Below are positions 22,262 to 33,511 of a stretch of 64,000 nucleotides of DNA, in pieces. The translations under genes were made by a program, and so were the position numbers. This DNA comes from Isoetes taiwanensis (lineage: Eukaryota > Streptophyta > Lycopodiopsida > Isoetales > Isoetaceae). Every line of letters begins with the position of its first letter. Position 1 is the stretch's first letter. The notes beneath the pieces were generated by a model. It did no database searches and was not told the DNA's origin. It saw only the letters and a list, made by a program, of their open reading frames with translations. The stretch is from contig JAJEKV010000020.1 of assembly GCA_021234155.1 (NCBI GenBank), positions 9,983,172 to 10,047,171 on the forward strand, given 5' to 3'.

Positions 22262-23803
22262 CTATTCTTGGAATTGTCGGAAGGATGGGTTGTCCTGAAG
22301 AAACTTCTTAACTTGGGCTGTTCCTACTGTGCGCCCCAAGTTCCTGAGGATATTTGTTGGTGTCCCGCCCTACAAGGCTGTCACCAAGTCTTCTACTCTG
22401 CGGTTGGAGGTGTAGGCCGCAGTCACTGCTAGTCTTCCTTGCCGTCGGTAGGGTACGGCGAAGTCGAAGATGTCAAGTGCCATCGTTCTCTTGACTAGAA
22501 TGACATGGTCAACTGTTGGGATCAGCTGAGCATGCCTACCAAAGCCTGAGAGCGCAATGAGCATGAACGCTCCTTCTTCGCCCCTTGGGCTGAATTTGCG
22601 GTGTATGACCGCTATCCTCCTGTCCATCAGCAGGGGAAGATAATACCTTAGCGACCTATCCCTACCCGTCGTTGTTGATTCGTCGTCCGCTCGGGCACCG
22701 GCTCTATGTCTTCCCACATATTCATCGACGTCAGTCTCTGTAAGTTCTCCGTGGTCTCTGATTGTCGATGTGATTCTCCTCGGGTCGATCTCGCCGCTTC
22801 TATGAACACCTGTGGGAGTTGATATCGAAGAACTTGGCATCAAAATGTTCGTGGTCTTGCCACGGATCCCCATCCGCTCTTGGATGGCATAGAATTCTTC
22901 TTCAGACGACAGATCCCGAGCTTCCATCATTTGCCATATGCTGCTGTACGCCTGGATGTCCGAAGTCGACTCCCCGGTGTAGGTGTCAGCTTCTCTTACA
23001 TGGATCGGGAAGTCGGAAGCCTCCCGGTCGATGAAGTCATCCAGATCTGGTTGTTGCGGCAGAAGGTACAACAACTCATCATGGCGGTACTCCCTGGCTC
23101 TGCATTCGGGGAGGTTCTGGATGTCGCTCAGGAGCAGGTACTCCTGGCCGTTGATGATGATGGGGGCTAGGCTTGTGATACCTAGCCCGAGCGGGGGAGC
23201 GATCCTGAGGGTCTGCCGGTCCTGTTCGAAAGCCGGTATCTCCTGCTCTGCTAGTTGCCGCTCTTGGTCGGGGTCGAGCTCGACGTAGTCTTCATCATCT
23301 GAGTCGAGCGCTTCGTCTTCGGCTCTTCCTTCTTGCTCCACTTGATATTGCAATAGGAGTTAACCCTCTGCTGAAGAGGCTAAGGGGTCTACGTCCATGA
23401 CAGGTATAGAGGGTTCCCCGATTGGGTTCTGGGCACGGTGAGAAAGAAAGATGGCTAGGGCAGCGGTGTAGGAGAAATACTTGGCCCTATTAGCTGTCAT
23501 GACCATGTAATATGGCAACCTAGCAACTTTGTTGTTCAGGTATTTGGCAATGTTGGGGACATCACTCAAGGCTGCTTAGAGGGATTGCTTGGAGACAAAA
23601 TATCCTGTACAAGGGGGAAGCTGTACTAAGGATGGTCCTACTCTAGCTTGGAACTCAGTCATGACTTCCATATAGGATGGGGTTGCCTGCAAAGTGGCTT
23701 GGACATCTATCTCCTTCTGGAAAACCTGGAAAATGGAATTGACATCAGCCTCAGCTACATGTGCATTGGCGCTGTACCATCGCCTGAAGTCTACAGTTGC
23801 CAT
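22262..23803 (-). pseudogene. Element B conserved unknown ORF (513 codons, three in-frame stops)
   Basis: The whole span 23803 to 22262 is one frame, interrupted only by three stop codons (near 23577, 23358 and 22370). N-terminal domain: MATVDFRRWYSANAHVAEAD, then VQLPPCTGYFVSKQSL. Middle: acidic (EALDSDDEDYVELDPDQERQ) and a hydrophobic GQEYLLLSDIQNL block. C-terminal domain: LRYYLPLLMDRRIAVIHRKF, GFGRHAQL, GRLAVTAAYTSNRRVEDL, ending NPSFRQFQE. Homologous ORFs are in A (4250-5784) and more distantly in C (38926-40191). I know no family for it. Its own TATA box and hairpin leader lie upstream. Confidence 0.8.
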
Positions 23804-23914
23804 TGATCTTGAGTGAACTGGACTAACAAACAGCTGTTGAAGCGCCTAAGGGAGTTGGGAAATTGCCTAAAAGTTGGGAGCAAACCTGTAGGATGCTAAG
23901 TGAGAAATGGGGGT

Positions 23915-23924
23915 CTATTTATAG
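23915..23924 (-). promoter_or_regulatory. TATA box of element B unknown ORF
   Basis: CTATAAATAG on the minus strand, followed by ACCC, 112 bp before the ATG at 23803. The same CTATAAATAGACCC stands before the B H3-like ORF. The repeat of both sequence and spacing argues for a real core promoter. Confidence 0.68.
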
Positions 23925-24118
23925 GCAAGGGGAAAACCCTAATTTTTGGGTGACTTGGAAAAATCTTGGGGTTAGGCAAATTTCACCTATTTTGGGGTCA
24001 AAATGAGGATTGGAAAGCTAATTTGAGGGTTTGAGCATGAATAAGACAATCTAATGAACCTATTGCAATAAACTTGAGGTCAATTGGAGGTGGCATGAAA
24101 GAGATATTGCTGGAAGTA

Positions 24119-24181
24119 CTCACGGTGTGCGCTGGAAGGCCGACCTTAAATTTAGGTCGAGGTCCTGGCGCATACCGTGAG
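24119..24181. repeat. Hairpin B-1 (63 bp)
   Basis: Outer arms CTCACGGTGTGCGC and GCGCATACCGTGAG pair with one or two mismatches. The inner part GACCTTAAATTTAGGTC pairs again with a short centre. It is 195 bp upstream of the TATA box of the unknown ORF. Confidence 0.9.
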
Positions 24182-24321
24182 CAATTTGGCTCTAATTGGT
24201 CAAGACTTGTCTAAAAAAGATGAACTAAGGGTCAAAACATAATGGTCTCACCGAGATATGCAAGATTGATCCCTTATTTAGTCGATTTGGAGGTGTTTAG
24301 GACTACTTTTGGTGTGATTTA

Positions 24322-24384
24322 CTCACGGTGTGCGCTGGGAGGCCAACCTAAAATTTAGGTCGGGGTCTTGGCGTATACTGTGAG
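24322..24384. repeat. Hairpin B-2 (63 bp)
   Basis: Same plan and length as B-1: outer arms CTCACGGTGTGCGC and GCGTATACTGTGAG, inner ACCTAAAATTTAGGT. Starts 203 bp from B-1. Confidence 0.88.
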
Positions 24385-24530
24385 CAACTCACTTTTTGGC
24401 CATAAATTGTCCAATTTAACTAAAACAAAAAGCAATTATTGCTAGCTCAACTTAATTAACAAACAATTGTGCACTTATAATTTACTAAAAACAACTTTTT
24501 TATCCACAAAACTTTATTATTTACAAGACT

Positions 24531-25737
24531 TTATCTTTCTCCTTTAATATGGCTAGATAATTGCATGTCTTTAGTCATTAGGGTCACTCTCTTGATATGT
24601 ATGGTGCACGCTGTCGAGTCTTCAAAATGTTGCACCAATTTTTGCTCCGCTGCCTCCTGTAAAGCCAGCAGCATCTCGCCTGTGACCCTCTTGTTCGAGT
24701 CAAACTCCTGTATGACTTCCTTCACCAGCCTGGCGAACGGTGCATGGGGGATGAGAAGACCATAGCCTATCTGAAAGTGCCGGATCTTCCGGATTGCTCG
24801 TGACAGCTTCGATCCGGATTTCCTTGCCATTGGCTTCCTCGGAGGAATGGGCTTCTCAGGAGGTGGCTTGAGGGTCTGCTTCTTTGATGGCAGTCCTCCC
24901 TCAACATAGGTGATCTTGTTCGCCTGGTAGTAGGAGTTGTAAGCCTCCTACTTCTTCATAAATTCTTGGTGTGCCTTCAACTTCTTCTGGTAGACCCTGA
25001 GATGGTCTACCATGTAAGACTCCCGGGCAGGCCGGGGTGGCTTCTTTGCGTCCTTGTCCTTCTCCCATGTTGGGTAAGGCGGGGGCGTCTGTACCTGTTG
25101 ATCCTGCTCTGTCCGCTTTTGGTCTGTTGGCTTGGAGGAGTTCCCACCTTCTTGATAAGGATTGTAATCCTCATCATCTGAGTCGTCGGATGATGTGGGC
25201 TGGTCTGCCGGCCGCTCCTCGATGAAGATCTTTCTTGATGGGGTCTTGCTCATTTTCCTCTTGGGCTCCACCTTGTCTTTGCCCTTGAGTTTCTTCTTCT
25301 CTTCGGCCTCTTTTGCCTCCTTTTCTTCCCTTTTCCTCTTCTTCTTGGCCTTTTTCTTCTCTCGGCGTCGCTCCTTCGCCTCGTGCATTTGAATCCAGGC
25401 CTCGAGCTGTTCTTCTTCGGCTGGCTCGGGAGTGGGCTCCCTCTGCTCCTCCTGTGCCTTGGCCTCCTGTTCCCGTTCCGCCCTTTCTTGTTTCTCCCTT
25501 TCCATTTGGTCGAACACTCTTTGAATTTCGTCATCTTGGTCCAGCTGCTGGTTGATGTCGTTAGCCAGCTTGTCTAGTGATCCGTGCTCGGATCCCTCCT
25601 CCTGTAGCTCCTCTGAAGTGTTTTCTTCATTTGATGGAAGTTCACCTCCCTCTGCGAGAAGTTGCTCCCGAAGCAGCTGCTGTATGCGCCACTTCGCCTG
25701 GTCGATACTTCCAGGCAGTCTGTTTGGTTCGGCCCAT
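24531..25737 (-). pseudogene. Element B histone H3-like ORF (one frameshift, one stop)
   Basis: The ATG at 25737 opens MGRTKQTAWK, the H3 tail with Lys4 kept. A frameshift right after KQ leads into a long linker (25700-24850): IQQLLREQLLAEGG, acidic stretches, then a Lys/Glu-rich coiled tract (AKKKRKREEKEAKEAEEKKK). One TAG (24948-24950) interrupts the same frame, and the C-terminal 99 residues (24531-24830) are a histone fold: [53 protein letters not shown]. Loop 1 has the canonical length, so it is not a CENH3-type insertion. Total about 400 codons against 136 in normal H3. It lies between the 5' leader and the unknown ORF. Confidence 0.88.
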
Positions 25738-25837
25738 GTCTTACTTCACGTCAATCGGAGGTCGGGCGCTCAAAAATTGCCTCGAAATGCGGAGCAAACT
25801 TCTAGACGGGAAGTCTGCAAATGAAAGGGGTTTGGGT

Positions 25838-25847
25838 CTATTTATAG
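25838..25847 (-). promoter_or_regulatory. TATA box of element B H3-like ORF
   Basis: CTATAAATAG followed by ACCC on the minus strand, 101 bp before the ATG at 25737. Identical to the box before the unknown ORF of the same element. Confidence 0.68.
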
Positions 25848-25951
25848 TTTAGGCAAATTTTAGGTCAAATTTCAAGTTACTCATTCTCATGTGTCAAAGC
25901 ACCTATTGACTTAAAAGATGTACTTACTTCAGAGCTTTCTAAGCAATTTTA

Positions 25952-26014
25952 CTCATGGTGTGCGCTAGGGGGTTGATCTAATATTTAGACCAAGGCTCTG
26001 GCGCATACCGTGAG
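25952..26014. repeat. Hairpin B-3 (63 bp)
   Basis: Outer arms CTCATGGTGTGCGC and GCGCATACCGTGAG, inner GATCTAATATTTAGACC. First hairpin upstream of the H3-like ORF promoter. Confidence 0.85.
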
Positions 26015-26163
26015 CAATTTTGCATTCTTGACTAAATTATATGATTTCTAGGCATATTACTAGGGGTGTAATATACAAATCTAACTAATTCTTACCTTAA
26101 AACTCGATCTAACATATTATCTTGTTAAAATTCATCAAGTTTCAAGGTGAATGTGGCCAGTTA

Positions 26164-26226
26164 CTCATGATCTGTGCCTGGGGCTCAACCTAAAATTTAG
26201 TTTGGTGCTCTGGTGCATACCGTGAG
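26164..26226. repeat. Hairpin B-4 (63 bp)
   Basis: Outer arms CTCATGATCTGTGCC and GGTGCATACCGTGAG with mismatches, inner AACCTAAAATTTAGTTT. Starts 212 bp from B-3. Confidence 0.8.
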
Positions 26227-26420
26227 CAATTTCTACATTTGATCCAAATTTAGTTCAACTTTTTAGTTTTCTTAGTTTTCAATTCTTCTAACTATTACTA
26301 GCTTAGCATAACTACAAAAAATGAGAAAACTTTTCCCCACTTTTCGAGGTCTGAGAATTCTACTAAGTTAGTACTACTGGGAGCATGGCCAGTGCTTTGC
26401 TCTTGGTGTCCAAGAACATT

Positions 26421-26432
26421 GCTCTGATACCA
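26421..26432 (-). promoter_or_regulatory. Element B primer-binding site
   Basis: The minus strand reads TGGTATCAGAGC, complementary to the 3' end of plant initiator tRNA-Met, one base from the 5' LTR. Confidence 0.92.
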
Positions 26433-26433
26433 T

Positions 26434-28006
26434 TGTGACGTCCCCTACTCATATACGGTGCATTCACCGTATACAAACATGAGTTCATCCCCCATACCAG
26501 CTCCACACTGATATAAGGCCCTCCACATGTCACTGCACCCTTGATGAGTTCCAGTGGGAAGAATGAAGGGGTCATTTTACCCTGTCAGTATACATAGCTG
26601 CGAAAGCGTGAACATACATGTCAGTATACATACATCGATATCACATGACCATCACGAAGGATGGATCACCATATATCTGCATAGACAAAGATCAGCACAT
26701 CACATATGGAGAATCTACCCAAGGCTCAGACTCGAGAGGGATGACTGACGGCTTGGGCCTCTAGAAGTCATTGCAGACAGAATTCATGACAATGGATTTG
26801 GCTGGCAATAGAACGTGGCTTGGGGTAGTCCACTCCATCCGCCCCTCCTGTGCACACTTTGCAGTGTAGGTTGAAAAGTCTTGGGACTTAACTGTAGCCT
26901 GCCGGATGCATAGCCAAAGGGGCTACTCCTGGGTTGCATCTCCCCAGTTCCGTTGGGGCAGGTAGGGATCACTCCCACCAGAGGTTGGCATGCTGTCTCA
27001 AGGTGACTAGAGGGCCACTGCCCGTACTGGACTTGAACTCCATGGAAGGTATCCACCACCCCAAGAGTGTCGAACCCATGCAAAGCCCGCACGCAGTGGC
27101 AGAGCATTAGGTCTAGTGCACTATAGTCCCCGATGGGCTTTACTACCAGAGGGACGTGATCATGAGTCAGGACATGCACCTCCTTGTAAGCCAGTCTAGT
27201 CCCTCCACCCACAACCAGGTTTGGTTCTTGTACATAGGCCGAATTTAATAGTGCATTAAAGAGGGCTAGCTAGGAGCATCAACTACTAGGCTTTAAGGCC
27301 TCTACCCCCCTTCCCAATACAATGAGTCCACAGAAATCACCATCACATACATATCATAGAAGAACTAAAGAATAAGATTTAATCTAATTCACAGAGTTAG
27401 GTTCTTTAGTTATGGCTTGGTATCTAGAGGTCTAGATGGCTGCTATGGGCAAATCAATAGGCTAAACCTACTTACTCTATGTCTGGGAGGCGGTTTAGAC
27501 TATTGAATTGGCAAAATACCTGATCCCTGGCTTGCTCCTCCTGGTCTGAACGCGTCCATGCTGCAGAACTGCTTGAAGATGAAGCTAGGAAGGGAAGCTG
27601 ATGAGCTAGGCTGCTCAGACAGACTTCGTGAGTCAAGATTGGCTATTGGAGCAAGCAAAACAGAGTTCTAGAAGGCTATAATGGACGAAAATGGAAAGTT
27701 AGGGTTTCATATACCTTATATAGACTAAGGGTTACGACTAGGGCTTCCATTAACCCTTGAGCATGTGGGATAATGGGTGTGGCCCACTTGCCTATATTAG
27801 ATAAGTGGCTAAAGTGTACACATGGATAAATGTGTACACATGAATAAATGTGCACATGAATAAATGTGCACACACTTGCAAGTTGCCCCCTAGGGTGCTA
27901 CTTGCTTAGCTACACGTCGGTGTACACGTCAATCGGAATGGCGTGTACACGTGACGAGGCAGTACAGTATACGTCCTGGGACCGTATACTGTGCTGGAAT
28001 GTCACA
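26434..28006 (-). repeat. Element B 5' LTR (1573 bp)
   Basis: Plus-strand ends TGTGACGTCCCC and GGAATGTCACA, so TG...CA with a 6-bp terminal inverted repeat TGTGAC/GTCACA. The primer-binding site on its left fixes polarity. The next five bases are CAAGA, which do not match GTTTA at the other end of B (15380-15384). Near the outer end an internal palindrome-like pair AGTATACG...CGTATACT lies at 27966-27990. Confidence 0.88.
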
Positions 28007-28370
28007 CAAGAGATGGCCCTGAACTGAGGCCTAAGATCTTCTGCAGTACGTCAGTACATGCTACTGGCCTGCAGAATTACAATACGTCAGTACTTATAAA
28101 ATAATTTAAGTAGTGTCGTTGAAGGGATCACCTCCATAAGAAAAAGAAATATGAATAAAGGAAATTCTATCATGCCTAAGGCTTGCATTTTGTCTCGGCG
28201 TAAGGAATGACAATATTCCTATTATAGCTGTAGACGAATGCGTCCTATCATGAATGCCTATATGCCCAATTCCCCATCTAGGATGTATGTAACCCAACCC
28301 CTACAATGACCCATGTTGGGTCAACTCTCATATGATCCCTGCTGGACCCATACATAATACTTATATTAGA
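28007..28370. other. Unassigned stretch between B LTR and C pol
   Basis: No ORF or repeat that I recognise. Two TACGTCAGTAC copies occur at 28046 and 28084. It may be the decayed 3' untranslated region or LTR of element C, but I see no alignment to other LTRs here. Confidence 0.4.
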
Positions 28371-28499
28371 GTTGGAGTTGACCGCGTCCTGAATGGTTCG
28401 AGCTTGGCATTCTTACATAAAGTCTGGATAAGCCTTGTCTAAATTCGCTTTAAGAACCCAGGTTGCATCTTCTGTCGGCAAGTGTTTCCACTTAACCAA

Positions 28500-29024
28500 T
28501 GTTGAAATAAATCATGTTAAATCCAGAGAGAGAGAGAAGGATGCAAATATGATCATTAGGGCAATGGTTCCTTATGGGATATATGTGATGAAATATGGAT
28601 ATTGAGTTAAGGTTAAACCATTAGAATTTGTTAATGGTTTAATATCGTGAATGTTGAAGCTTTGCATATTTGGAAAGACCTGACGGTCGTATATAGGTGA
28701 GATAGCTGCATCCGATCAAATCTGGCAAGTCAAAGGATCAGTGAATAGAAGATTCATGAAAGCTAAGCGGCCGGATCCAAGCCTAAGCGGCCGGATCTGG
28801 CCTTATAAGTAAAAGGAGAATTGTAATGTTAAAAAGCTGCAATGAGAATCATGCAGGCTTGGGTTGTCGAAGAAATTTAACACTGTTCATTGGTCAATGG
28901 TTATTTAAGTTTTTATGGTCCTATGCATTGTTATGAAATATTGTCTTATTAGCTATTTGATACTATTTCATATTTGAAGTTCTAAGGCTAAAAGATTGAA
29001 GTTGCATTGATCTATATCTCTTCA
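28500..29024 (+). repeat. Copia 5' LTR (525 bp)
   Basis: Contains an AG-dinucleotide run (28525-28537), a CGGCCGGATC pair near 28770-28795 and a candidate TATA-like TATAAGTAAAAGG at 28803. Ends TTCA before the primer-binding site. Confidence 0.93.
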
Positions 29025-29026
29025 TT

Positions 29027-29038
29027 TGGTATCAGAGC
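29027..29038 (+). promoter_or_regulatory. Copia primer-binding site
   Basis: TGGTATCAGAGC, two bases after the 5' LTR, matches initiator tRNA-Met. Confidence 0.93.
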
Positions 29039-29053
29039 AGGTTGAAATTTAAA

Positions 29054-30090
29054 ATGTCAACTAGACTAGGAGCTTCTCTTCTAAGTGATGTTGATGTGTT
29101 CAAAGGAACAGGGGGCTTCCAAGTGTGGAAGGAAAAAAAAAGTGTTAGAGGTTGAAGGACTGTGGACCTATGTCACAGGAGAAGCTGAGCAGATTGAGCA
29201 GCTTAGTAGCAGAAAGGAGGCAGTTGTATCGACTGCTTCAAGTTCAAGTGCTAAGGAAAAGGATGATGAAAGTCTGACTGAAGTGAGTTCAGAGGTAAGT
29301 GTAGCAGCTAAATTGATTGAGGCTAAAAGTATTATCACTGTCAAGTTACTTCTAAAAGTCAGAGGTATGAGTCCTAGGGCAATATGGAAATACTTGATTG
29401 CTACTTATGAGAATAAAACATCTTCTCAATTGGATGTTTTAGACAGGGAGCTAAGGAACCTCAAATATCATGATAAAGAGGATATTACTGAGTTTTTTCA
29501 GAGATTGGATAACTTGGTTGCAGATCTAGAGGCAGCAGGAGTTATGATTACTCAAGATCATTAGGTAATGACCATTGCCCGTGCCTTTTCAAATTATGAG
29601 CACTTGTCTACCAGTGAGAAACATAGCTAAGAATAGGGAGAGTGCTGAATTAATGGTGTTAAGACTGAACTTGAGCAGAAAGCACTTATCAATGAGACAA
29701 ATGAACAAACTGAAATTCTGTTTGCTGGAAGGGGAAAAGGGAAAAACAGTGATAAGAACAAAATTGGTCCTTGCTATGTATGTAATAATTATGGACATTT
29801 GAGAAACAATTGTCCAAAGAATGTGAAGGAGAATAAATGTTACAATTGCAATGGATATGGCCATATGGCAGCAAACTGTTCTAGTCCAAAGGACTATGCT
29901 AAGGGCAGAGGTAAAAATGATAATCCCAGAGGGGATTTTGCAAGGGGAAGAGGCTTTAATCCAAGAGGAAGAGGAAGAGGGAGAAATACCACTGCCATTA
30001 ATATTGCCAAGAATATAGAAGCTGAAGGAGAAGAGGTAATGGACGAAAATTTGGAGGTAAGCAGCACTACCCCAAAAAATTTAAATGCTT
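29054..30090 (+). pseudogene. Copia gag (broken)
   Basis: The ATG at 29054 starts MSTRLGASLLSDVDVF; a frameshift follows near 29130. The UBN2-type gag core is at 29085-29564 (LLLKVRGMSPRAIWKYLIAT, LDVLDRELRNLKYHDKEDIT). Two zinc knuckles are in the next pieces, CYVCNNYGHLRNNC and CYNCNGYGHMAANC (29780-29880), followed by an Arg/Gly-rich run (GRGFNPRGRGRGR). Zinc knuckles bind the genomic RNA. Confidence 0.88.
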
Positions 30091-33000
30091 TAAATGACAC
30101 AAAGTCTAAAGATGATTTATTTGTGTTAGATTCAGGAGCTGAAAGATCAGTCATAAAAGATCAAAGCAAACTCAAAGAAAAGGAGAAAAGGGGGTCCAGC
30201 TTTGTGCAAATGAGAAATGGGAGCATGCAAAGAGTGGAGCTGGCTGGGATGCTCGAAATTTTTGACCTCTCAGGGGAACCAGTAGAACTTAGAAATGTAC
30301 TTTGTGTACCTTCAATTATCAGAAATTTAATTTCTGTTAGTCAACTTGTTGACTTAGGATATAAAGTGTGTTTTGAGAGAACACATTGGAAATTTTTTTT
30401 GGAGAATGAACTGAAATTCTTGGCAAGAAGGCTTGGCAATTTATTTGCAACAATGCAAAACTTGATGGTTCCATTAATCTGATTTCAGCCCCTACAATTA
30501 AAAATTGGCATGAAAGATTAGGGCACATGAATTTAAACAATATTCAGTACTTGATTAAGCATAATATGATTGTTGCTGAACAAGGAAAAGATGAACACTT
30601 TGTTTGTGAAGGCTGCATGCTGGGAAAGCACACGAGATTGAGCTTTGAGGAATTTTGGATTTAATACATACAGATCTATGTGGATCCATCAATGTAACTA
30701 GTATGACAGGAAAAAGATATTTCATCATCTTTATAGATGATTATCTTATTTGCTGAGACACAAAGATCAAGCATTTGATGCATACAAGATATTTGAACAC
30801 GAAGCTGAGAGACAGACAGGAAGGAAAATCAAATGCATTAGGTCTGACAGGGGAGGAGAATTTCTATCAGGGGAATTTAAGCAACATTGCAAGGCTCGAG
30901 GTATCAAAAGACAACTAACTTGCAGGTTTACACCTCAACAAAATGGAGTTGCAGAAAGAAAGAACAGGACCATTTTGGATGCAGTTCGATCTATGCTCAA
31001 ACAATCAGGTATGCCAAACTATCTTTGGGATGAAACTGTGAAAACTGCTGTGTATATCCAAAATAGACTCCCATCATCAAGCATTAATGGTAAAACCCCT
31101 GAAGAAATATGGAATGGTCACATACCAGCCTATGACATGTTTAAGACAGTTGGATGTGTAGGATATGTACATGTGCCAAAGGAAATCGGAAAGAAACTTG
31201 ATGATAGGGCAATGAAATGCTATTTAGTAGGGTATGATGAACATACCAAAGGATATAGAATGTTCCATTTGGAAAAAGGCAGATAATCATAAGCAGAGAT
31301 ATTGTTTTCAATGAATCTGTGGTTCACAAGGACAAAAATAAGGGAGAAAACCTAATTCCAGAAACAAAGGATGATGAACATGCAAACAAGAAGAATAGTT
31401 ATGATGATTTTGAAGAAAGACCACAGATGAATCATGATATATCTGATGCAAAACAGGGCAGCACTTCAGGGGATGAGAAACAATCAGAGATAGAACCCGA
31501 GATTGAAAATGAAGAGGCCTTTGAACATGAGAATAACACTGAAATCAGAAATAGGAGGAGGAGAAAAACAGAAATTGAAAAACTCAGGGAAGGAATGCAA
31601 GTAGACCATGAGACATATGGCAGAAATGACAGTGGCAAGAGTAAAAGACTCAATGATGATGAATTAGATATACATCAAATTATGGCACTCATTGAACCAG
31701 GGTTACCAAGTAATTTTGTTGAGGCTGTTAGCTCAGAGAATTCAGATAAATGGATGGCAGCTATGGAGGAAGAGATGTCTGCATTTGAAAGAACACATAC
31801 ATATGAAATTGTTAAGCAACCAGATGGTAAGAACATTGTAGGGAGCAAGTGGATTTACAAGATCAAAACAGGGATAAATGGAGAATCAAAATATAAATCC
31901 AGATTAGTGACTCAAGGATTCACACGAAAGAGAGGTTTAGATTATGAAGAGACTTTTTCTCCAATAGTAAAATTAACAAGCATCAGAGTCTTACTTGCTT
32001 TTGCAAATGCACACAATTTGGAAATACATCACATGGATGTAAGTACAGCATTTCTAAATGCAGAAATAAATGAGGAAATTTATATGAGACCAGCTCCAGG
32101 TTTTGAACTTAAAGGAGAAAATATGGTGTGGAAGTTGAAATGTGCTGTGTATGGCCTAAAGCAAGCACGCAGAATGTGGTACAATTGCATTGACAAATAT
32201 TTGCAAAACCAGGGGTTTATTAAGTTTTTGAATGATGGAAATATGTACATTCTCAACAAAGGAGATCAATTTTGTATTCTTGCTCTATATGTGGATGACA
32301 ACATCTAGTGGCAAGCAATTTTGAAATTCTGGAATATTGCAAAAAAATTTTAACCAGCAAATACAAAATGACAGATTTGGGTGAACTGAAAAGGTTCTTG
32401 GGAATGGAAGTTTACAAGGACAGATCCAAAAACAGTTTTACAAATTACTCAAATTAACAACATTGAAGGTATGTTGAAGAGATTTCACATGGAAGACTGC
32501 AATACTTCAAGAACTCCTATTGTCCAAGATCTGAAACTATCAAATGACATTAGTCCAATGAATGAAGCAGAAATGATCCAGATGGCACATGTTCCTTATA
32601 GGGAGTTGATAGGCTGCTTGTTGTTTGTCTCAAACTCTACCAGACCAGACATTGCATATACAGTCAGCTTGCTCAGCAGATTTTGTAATATCCAGGATAC
32701 CAGCACTGGATAATAGCTAAGAGAGTATTAAGATACTTAAAGTACACAAAGGATCATGGTCTCACATTCAATAATAAGGACTTGACATTAACTGGATATG
32801 CTGATGCAGACTGGGCAAATGATGTAGACACAAGAAAATCCACTTCAGGGTTTTGTTTGATGTTGGGAGGAGCAACCATTGTATGGAAAAGCAAAAAGCA
32901 ATCAAGTATAGCTATGTCCATAGCTGAGGCAAAGTACAACTCAACCACACTTGCAGCAAAGGAAATTGTTTGGGTAAGACGTTTACTTAATGAGCTCAAA

Positions 33001-33235
33001 GTTTTCCAAACATCTCCTACATTGTTATTTTCAGATAGCTTAAGTTGCATAGCCGGTTTTTCATCAGAGAACCAAACACATAGAATTGCATGTGCATTTC
33101 ATAAGGGAAATGGTGCACAAGGGAATTATAATAGTGAAACATATTCCCACAAATGATCAAATTGCAGATGTTTTGACAAAGGGTTTGCCTGAATGCAAGT
33201 TTCAGAAATTCAATAGGAATTTCAGAAATTGATGG
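30091..33235 (+). pseudogene. Copia pol: protease, integrase, RT, RNase H (broken)
   Basis: Order protease-integrase-RT, which is diagnostic of copia. Protease FVLDSGAERSVI (30120-30155). GAG-pre-integrase NWHERLGHMNLNN and CEGCMLGKHTRLSF (30505-30650). Integrase core IHTDLCGS, then SDRGGEFLSGEF and NGVAERKNRTILDAVRSML (30665-31286). RT at 31319-32308: KARLVTQGF-like KSRLVTQGFTRKRGLDYEETF, HMDVSTAFLNAEI, and YVDDNI at the catalytic site. RNase H at 32782-33156: YADADWANDVDTRKSTSGF and KKQSSIAMSIAEAKYNS. Several frameshifts separate the pieces; the stop is near 33230. Confidence 0.93.
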
Positions 33236-33511
33236 CACAACATAAAGTTACAAAGGTTCATAGAATGAGCAGTTAAAGTTCTGAAGAAACAACTACTTTT
33301 GTCAAAATAAATATGTGATGTTGGAAGCACGAATTATGTTGAAAGCAGGAACCCTGTTACAGAACTAATCTTGAAGTTAAGCTGTGTTGAAACCAGAAAC
33401 TCTGTTACAGAATTTATCCTAAGGTTATGCTGCAGACAATTTATCTTGTGAGAAGACAGTTGCACAGAAAAAGGGGAACATATCTCAAGGGATATTAACA
33501 TGAAAGGGGAA

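Noticed and set aside
24531-24830. CENH3 (centromeric histone) reading of the element B fold
   Set aside because: Loop 1 has the canonical H3 length and the tail begins RTKQ, both against CENH3. Kept as H3-like.
25250-25534. Arg-rich frame overlapping the B linker
   Set aside because: Out-of-frame shadow of the Lys/Glu-rich linker, whose frame joins the histone fold.
15380-28011. Simple single insertion of element B with matching target duplication
   Set aside because: GTTTA and CAAGA do not match, so a clean insertion cannot be claimed.
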